The notes under the pieces: model-generated
Database searches by the model: none
What the model was told of the DNA's origin: nothing
The model's input: only the letters and a program-made list of their open reading frames with translations
Translations under genes and position numbers: made by a program
Source of the DNA: Lepus europaeus
Taxonomy: Eukaryota > Chordata > Mammalia > Lagomorpha > Leporidae
Direction: 5' to 3'
Assembly: GCF_033115175.1 (NCBI RefSeq)
Contig: NC_084836.1
Coordinates: forward strand, 69,921,297 to 69,985,296
Length of the DNA stretch: 64,000 nucleotides
Shown: piece by piece, positions 56,666 through 64,000 of the stretch
Layout: each line of letters begins with the position of its first letter
Position numbering within the stretch: position 1 is the first letter of the stretch

Positions 56666-57020
56666 TATTATTTTATTTACTTCAAAAGGTAGAGTTACAG
56701 AGAGAGGAGGACAGAGAGTGAGAGCAAGACCAAGAGTGAGAGAAAGAAAGGGAGAGAGAGAGAGCACGAGAGAGATCCTCCATCTGCTGGTTCACTCCTC
56801 AAATGGCTGCAACAGTGAGGGCTGGTACAGGCTGAAGCCAGGAGCCAAGAGCTTCTTCCAGGTCTCCCACATGGGTGCAGGTGCCCAAGCACTTGAGCTA
56901 TCCTCCACAGCTTTGCCAGGTCATTAGCAGGGAGCTACATCAGAAGTAGAATAGCCAGGATTCAAACCACTGCCCAGATGGGATGCCAATGTAGCAAGGC
57001 TGCTCCACCACAATGCTGAT
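56666..57020 (-). mobile_element. CSINE-related SINE, minus
   Basis: 'ttattttatttacttcaaaa' tail, GA-rich tract 56700-56775, body, end 'ccacaatgctgatcc'. Its end was the target site of the HNRNPA3 retrocopy. Confidence 0.88.
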
Positions 57021-57038
57021 CCTGGGGTGGCGATTTTC
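57019..57038. repeat. left target duplication of HNRNPA3 retrocopy
   Basis: 'atcctggggtggcgattttc', repeated with one mismatch (g to a) at 58558-58577. Confidence 0.9.
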
Positions 57039-58557
<1,519 letters not shown>

Positions 58558-58577
58558 ATCCTGGGGTGGCAATTTTC
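58558..58577. repeat. right target duplication of HNRNPA3 retrocopy
   Basis: 'atcctggggtggcaattttc', matching 57019-57038 with one mismatch. Confidence 0.9.
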
Positions 58578-58825
58578 ATAAAGCACTTTGGTGAGTTCTT
58601 TGGAGAGTGTGCTCATGGGATCTCGCCTGCAGTTGTCTTGATCTGGGCAAACACATTTCTATTTCAATTGACTCTTTACATTTATTTCCTCAACACCTGG
58701 GAATCCTGCGAACAACCAGCTTCTCTCTGCTTTGTGTTGTGATTGCACATCTAGGCAGCCATCCTGGACAGAATCCAAGACAACCCACGGACCATCTCTT
58801 TTTTCATTTTCTTTTGTTTTTACAG
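58578..58825. other. intergenic stretch, nothing recognised
   Basis: No supported feature. Confidence 0.4.
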
Positions 58826-59150
58826 CATTTATTTAGTTAGTTCTTTGAGAGAGAGAGTTACAGGTAGAAAGATGAAGAGACAGATAGAAAGGTCTTCCAT
58901 CTGCTGGTTCACTCCCCAAATGGCTGCAATGGTAAGAGCTGCCCTGATCCGAAACCAGGAGCCAGGAAGTTCTTCCAGGTCTCCCACTTGGGTACAGGGG
59001 CCCAAGCGCTTGGGCCATCTTCTGCTGCTTTCCTAGGCCATAAGTACAGAGCTGGATAGGAAGAGGAGCAGCCAGGACTTGAACTGATGCCCATATGAGA
59101 TGCTGGCACCTCAGGCAGAGGCTTAGCCCACTATACCACAGTGCTGGCCT
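58826..59150 (-). mobile_element. CSINE-related SINE, minus
   Basis: 'atttatttagttagttcttt' to 'taccacagtgctggcc'. Confidence 0.9.
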
Positions 59151-59159
59151 TTTGTTTTC

Positions 59160-60715
59160 GTTTGTGTGTTTGTTTTTTAAACTAGAAGCTTATTTAAAGT
59201 ATACAAACTTGACACATTCCATATATACCATTTTAGGATTCTTCTCATCCTACCCTCCCTCCTGCCAGCACTCCCACCTTTCTTCCTCCTCTCTCTCCTA
59301 TTCTCATTCTTATTTTTGACAAAGAACTATTTTCAATTAACTTTATACTCATAAGAATAACCCTACACTAAGAGTTCAACAAATAATATGATGAAGAACA
59401 AATTAAAAAAAAAAAACTGTTCCTCAACAATCGAGACAAGGGCTATTCAAATCATTGCATCTTGAAATGCCAATTTCACATTCATAGATTACCTTTTTTT
59501 TTTTTTGACAGGCAGAGTTAGACAGTGAGAGAGAGATATACAGTGAGAGAGAGAGATAGAGAGAAAGGTCTTCCTTCCATTGGTTTACCCCCCAAATGGC
59601 TGCTACAGCTGGCGCACTGTGCCGATCTGAAGCCAGGAGCCAGGTGCTTCTCCTGGTCTCCCATGTGGGCGCAGGGCCCAAGCACTTGGGCCATCCTCCA
59701 CTGCACTCCCGGGCCACAGCAGAGAGCTGGACTGGAAGAGGAGCAACCGGGACAGAATGCGGCCACCCCGACAGGGACTAGAACCCAGGGTACCGGCGCC
59801 GCAGGTGGAGGATTAGCCAAGTGAGCCACAGCGCCGGCCCATAGATTACCTTAAGGCACTCTGTGAGTCACCATACGAAGGATCTGTGGAGTCCTCAGTG
59901 AGGGCATGGACCTCATTGTGATGACCCACCCCAGGCAGCCAGGGAGCTCTGAGCATGTGAAGCCACTCACAGTGCTTGCCCAGAGACCCAGCTGCACCCC
60001 GCACCCTCTCCTGCAGTCACAGTGTTCCCACAGTCTCAGCACACAAGGCTCCCACAATCATGGGGTGCAGAGGGTCTGCTCCACCCCGCTAGTCTATCCC
60101 ACAGAGAGGCAGAAACATTCCCAGAGCCAGCTGCCTGTTGGTGCTCTGGCTAGGCACTTTGAGTACAAGAGCCTGTAATATGTTGGGAGTCTGGCGGCAC
60201 GTCAGTGTCCTATGTGGGTGTTCAGTCCTAATCAGTCCTCCCAGCCAGACTCAAGCGTCTCCTCTCAGCTGGTTGCTGGGCAGGTGGTGCAGCTGTTACA
60301 GATATCCAAAATGACACCTGCCCTCTCAGCTGGTTGCTGGGCACCAGGGCAGGGGACAGAAACATGTCCCTTTACTTTTGGTTGGTAAGTATCCTGTCCC
60401 CCACGGGCTCCACGTGCCAGGCCCTCCCACAGCCATACTGCCAGCGGCATGGGCTGCTGCAGTCTGGTCTCACCTCACTCTCCAAAGCTGGTTGTCAGGT
60501 TCTCAGCTGTGGTATCTCATGTTGTGTCCATGCTCATGCTGGACACCCACACCCTCCACACAGATCTACAGTGTCCCTCTTCCATCCATGGAATTCCCAC
60601 TGCGGCTTTCTTCCTAACTCTTCCCTGAGATTGCATTCTCTCCACTGTTTTTTTAACTATCTTCCCCTAGCCTAGAGCAGTAAGTGCCTTCCTATTCTGC
60701 CATCTTGCTAACCCC
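59160..60715 (-). mobile_element. L1 reduced to 3' end and 5'UTR, minus, SINE-interrupted
   Basis: 59160-59495 is the reverse L1 3' end/3'UTR, homologous to 14600-14930. 59853-60715 is the reverse L1 5'UTR ending 'ttctgccatcttgctaac', homologous to 18290-19800. Both ORFs are gone, and the junction lies exactly at or beside the CSINE insertion point (about 59852). Confidence 0.82.
59496..59839 (-). mobile_element. full-length CSINE, minus
   Basis: T-run tail, body, head 'cagcgccggcc'. Target duplication 'catagattacctt' at 59483-59495 and 59840-59852. Confidence 0.95.
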
Positions 60716-61559
60716 CAGCAATCACACACCATCTCTAATAAGTGTATGTGTTTGTGTGGCCCCCATCTGGTATAATGGAAACACTAGAGCTTTCTTTGGC
60801 CCAACATTCTGAGGTTAAAGGCTTATCCCAGAGTAGCAACCAGTGGAGGAGGAGCTTTTTTTAAGCGAAGAAATTCGCTTAAAATCCTCTTCTTGATAAT
60901 TCCATGCCCTCAAAGTTCAAGAGTCAATTACTTTATAATTCCTGGTCTAGCACTTCTCTTTGGAAATTGGTATCAATGTCCTGTTTTTAATTTGGTAAAC
61001 TTTCTATTGGGTTTCACCAGAATGTCCATTTTTCCATGCTATCACACATGAAGTATATCTCTGTTAGAGGGGAGTCTAATTAGAAGTTAGGTGCCTGAAA
61101 ACTTTCAGAGTGGGAGACACTGAAAAAGCAAAAAAATTTAAGGTATTGTAGGAAATAAAGAGTTAGGGAAAATGAAATCGGATCTTTGCCAGGACTGAGG
61201 GACATGACTATATTCAGCATCAGCACTCACTCTTTTTTGGTTCATAGTTGAGATTTAATTGGTCCTGAGAACCAGTACACAGGCATTTCAGTTCGTTCAC
61301 AATTCTTAACACACATACTGAAAACCTAAAAATCCATAAGTTGCCATTCTTTTTAAAGGTATTCCATTGACTTTCCAGCTTTAAATTTGGAGGCAACTTT
61401 TCCTTAAGGGATATCAAGTACCAGTATCTTCAAATGTTGCTGTTACATAAACCCCATCGATTCACAATTTAATATCATATACATGAAATACCCAAATTTT
61501 CAATCTTTCACAGCACATTATTAGTTAAAACTATTGAGATAAAATATGTGCAAAGCCTA
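60716..61559. other. intergenic stretch, nothing recognised
   Basis: AT-rich DNA; an imperfect inverted repeat at 60865-60885 around 'gcgaagaaattcgc'. No gene seen. Confidence 0.4.
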
Positions 61560-62400
61560 TCTAAAATAATGGAGTTATACTCAGCACTTACAAAGAAATC
61601 TCATAACTCAATGAAAAATAATCAATAAAAATAGCAAAAGGTTTGAAGTTAATGCAGCAGAGGACGGTTATGAATGGAAAAGAAGCACATGGAAAATCCT
61701 CAACATTATTAATCATTAGGGAAATGAAACACTACTATAGACCTACTATAAAATGTACAATTAAAAAGACTGACCATACCAAGTATTGCCAAACACATAA
61801 AGGGTCTGTTCTACATTGCTGGTGATGATATAAATTAATATATCCACTTTGGAAAAGTTTCACAGTACTTAAAAGGTTACCCATATACCTGCAGTATGAC
61901 CTACTTATTATATATACCCCCAGGTATTTATCCGAGAGAAATGGAAGCATAGATCTTGGCAAAGATGTGTATATTAAAGTTCATAGCTGCTTCATTTACA
62001 ACAATAAAAACTGGAAATAACTCAAATGTCAATCAACAGGTGACTAGATAAAGTGTGATACTGACAATGGAGGATTATATACCATAAATGCAATGAACTA
62101 TTAATACATGCTATAATTCAGATCAATTTCTAAATAATTACTCTGCATGAAAGTCATAAAATAGTACATGCTGTACAACTGCACCTACAGTAGATTCTAG
62201 ATGTAAGCGTACTTACAGTGACAGAAAAATTAGTGGTTGTCTGTGGACATGAATGTTTCAGAAGAAGTTATAAGGAGCATGAGGAAGCTTTTGGGAGTGA
62301 TGGACATTCTCATCATCTTGATGGTGGTGGTGGTTATGTGCATGTAGACAGATCCAAACTTAGCAAACTGTCTTCTTTAAATACAGGCAGTTTAGAGTAA
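61560..62400 (+). mobile_element. old L1 (L1M-type) 3' end, plus
   Basis: 'aatcattagggaaatgaaac', 'gctggtgatgatataaatta', 'gcttcatttacaacaataaa' and 'actggaaataactcaaatgt' follow the ORF2 C-terminus of old mammalian L1. No open frame. Confidence 0.85.
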
Positions 62401-62505
62401 GTCAGCTGCATCCTAATAAAATATTAAAAAGTCTTTTAAATCTATTTATCATCTATCCACTCATCTACATATTTCTGTGTAATCAGCTCTGGTTAAAACA
62501 AAACA

Positions 62506-62862
62506 GGCCGGCGCCACGGCTCACTAGGCTAATCCTCCGCCTGCGGCGCCGGCACACCAGGTTCTAGTCCTGGTCGATTCTAGTCCTGCCGGATTCTGTC
62601 CCGGTTGCCCCTCTTCCAGGCCAGCTCTCTGCTATGGCCCGGGAGTGCAGTGGAGGATGGCCCAAGTGCTTGGGCCCTGCACCTGCATGGGAGACCAGAA
62701 GAAGCACCTGGCTCCTGGCTTCGGATCAGCGCGGTGCGCTGGCCGCAGCGCACCAGTTGCGGCGGCCATTGGAGGGTGAACCAGCGGCAAAGGAAGACTT
62801 TTCTCTCTGTCTCTCGTCTCTCTCTCTCACTGTCCATTCTGCCTGTCAAAAATTAAAAAAAA
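62506..62862 (+). mobile_element. full-length CSINE, plus
   Basis: Canonical head 'ggccggcgccacggctcact', a small duplication in the B-box area ('gattctagtcctg' repeated at 62560-62590), tail 'ctgcctgtcaaaaattaaaa'. It has no matching target duplication of its own; its A tail runs straight into an L1 5' end. Confidence 0.93.
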
Positions 62863-64000
62863 GGAGGCGGCAAGATGGCGGAATAGGCAGGAAGCACACT
62901 TAGTCCGGGGGGAGAGAAAGTTTAATATAAGTGGAGATACTGCAGGGTCAAGGAAGAGTAGGGGATGAAACAGCAGAGGAAACTCTTCCGGAACTAGTGA
63001 TTCACAGTGGACCTGCGTGGAGAGCGTGGGAGCCCAAGTTCGGGACACCAGCAGCAGACTCAACGCACCAGCGCTGGAACGCGAGGTGAGCCGAACCTCC
63101 ATAGCCCGAGATACCAGCAGGCAAGCGGAAAGAGGAGGCTAGAGGGAACGAGGCTTGAAACTCCGTGGGGAAAAGTTCACCAGGCTAACTAGAAGAGAGA
63201 GAAAAAAAATAAAAAAAGTGACTGATACGGACACAAGTTTCTCTCTCTCCGCTCACCTCTCACAGGCGAGCAAGACAGAGCAGGCGCCATTTTGGACATA
63301 CGTCATAAGCAGGGCGACCTCAGGTCTGCACCAGCCCTGAGCCTAGCAGAAAAACCTGACTCTGTGGGGAGGGGTGAAATAACAGGAGATTAGCATCTAA
63401 CTTGGCAACCCAGTGGGAGACTGCAGGAGAATTGGAGCCCACGCTGAGGGCAGCAGAGATTCCCTGTGTGGTCCTTGGGAAAGAGCTTCCGATCTCTGGC
63501 TCCTGTGGGTATATCATTTGCCTGCTAACTACCTCCAATTACGTTCAGCTGTGCGGAATTACTTCACTTTTGAATCAAAAAAAGAGAGATTTACCACACC
63601 TAACCTGGGAGTGTCATCCTTGACACACCCTCAACCCTGAGGAACCAAACACAGCTCTCAGTCCACACTCATCTCAAGCCTCTAAGGCTCCACTGAAAGC
63701 AGACAGTCCACTTAATATAGAGCCATAGTGTAACAAGAAAAAACACCACAGTGAAGAAACCAAATATCTCCAACATGCCAAACAACAAACGCAAAAACCA
63801 AGCTAACAAGAACAAGGAAGAAACTATGATGCCCCCAAATGAAAAAGACACCCCAATTCAAGATTATGAAGATGATGAGATCGAAGAAATGCAAGAAGCG
63901 GATCTCAAAAAAATGATAAGAACATTAAGAAGTTCTCAAAAACAAATTCTTGAACTACAGAAATCCTTCATGGACAAGATAGAAAATCTCTCTCATGAAA
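62863..64000 (+). mobile_element. young L1, 5'UTR and ORF1 start, plus, cut by window end
   Basis: Starts 'ggaggcggcaagatggcgga' and is nearly the same as the L1 5'UTR at 50655-51556. Retains a longer undisturbed 5'UTR and the ORF1 start. Continues past 64000. Confidence 0.92.
63775..64000 (+). CDS. L1 ORF1 start, partial
   Basis: ATG at 63775 begins MPNNKRKNQANKNKEE..., the L1 ORF1p N-terminus. The frame is open to the window end (75 codons) and lacks the frameshift present in the copy at 51776. ORF1p is the trimeric RNA-binding chaperone of L1. Whether the rest of the element is intact cannot be seen here. Confidence 0.8.
   Translation, partial: MPNNKRKNQANKNKEETMMPPNEKDTPIQDYEDDEIEEMQEADLKKMIRTLRSSQKQILELQKSFMDKIENLSHE

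Noticed and set aside
60865-60890. Short inverted repeat 'gcgaagaaattcgc' as a functional hairpin
   Set aside because: Too short and isolated to support a call in intergenic vertebrate DNA.

Overview
The window is vertebrate nuclear DNA, almost certainly from a lagomorph and most likely rabbit (Oryctolagus) or hare. It is packed with the tRNA-derived C-repeat (CSINE) family typical of lagomorphs, with lagomorph-type LINE-1 and with older mammalian L1. There is no prokaryotic, plasmid or CRISPR content.

The one real protein-coding gene is FAM186A on the + strand. Eight coding exons can be placed with consensus splice sites and compatible phases: 110-289, 8562-8781, 12916-13086, 20489-26522, 44721-44913, 47536-47681, 48222-48407 and 48491-48581. 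Together they give an uninterrupted frame of 2,406 codons plus stop. Exon 4 alone is about 6 kb and carries an acidic/basic, probably coiled-coil stretch followed by some sixty 12-residue LTPQQ-type repeats. Inside this region is a block of five almost identical 144-bp tandem copies. The function of FAM186A is not known.

Everything else is retroelements or their by-products. 290-20488 (introns 1-3) holds SINEs, an old L1 split by a younger internally deleted L1 (about 14590-19811), and an L1 3' end that carries about 1.4 kb of downstream DNA (9865-11866, a 3' transduction). 26523-44720 (intron 4) starts with a 1.32-kb class-II-ERV-like element made of two LTRs in opposite orientation, U5 ends outward, flanked by a 6-bp target duplication. 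It also holds a GNA12 processed pseudogene (about 31575-33173, possibly longer) and many SINEs. 44914-48490 (introns 5-7) is mostly older repeats and SINE remnants.

Downstream of FAM186A lie an L1 that has ORF1 but no ORF2 (50655-55770, with a perfect 13-bp target duplication), an HNRNPA3 processed pseudogene on the minus strand (57039-58557, with a 20-bp target duplication), an L1 reduced to its 3' and 5' ends (about 59160-60715), an old L1 3' fragment (about 61560-62400), and the 5' part of a young L1 that begins exactly at the tail of a CSINE (62863 to the window end).

The most unusual structures are the inverted-LTR element in FAM186A intron 4, the freshly homogenised 144-bp coding minisatellite, the ORF1-only L1 and the L1 3' transduction.
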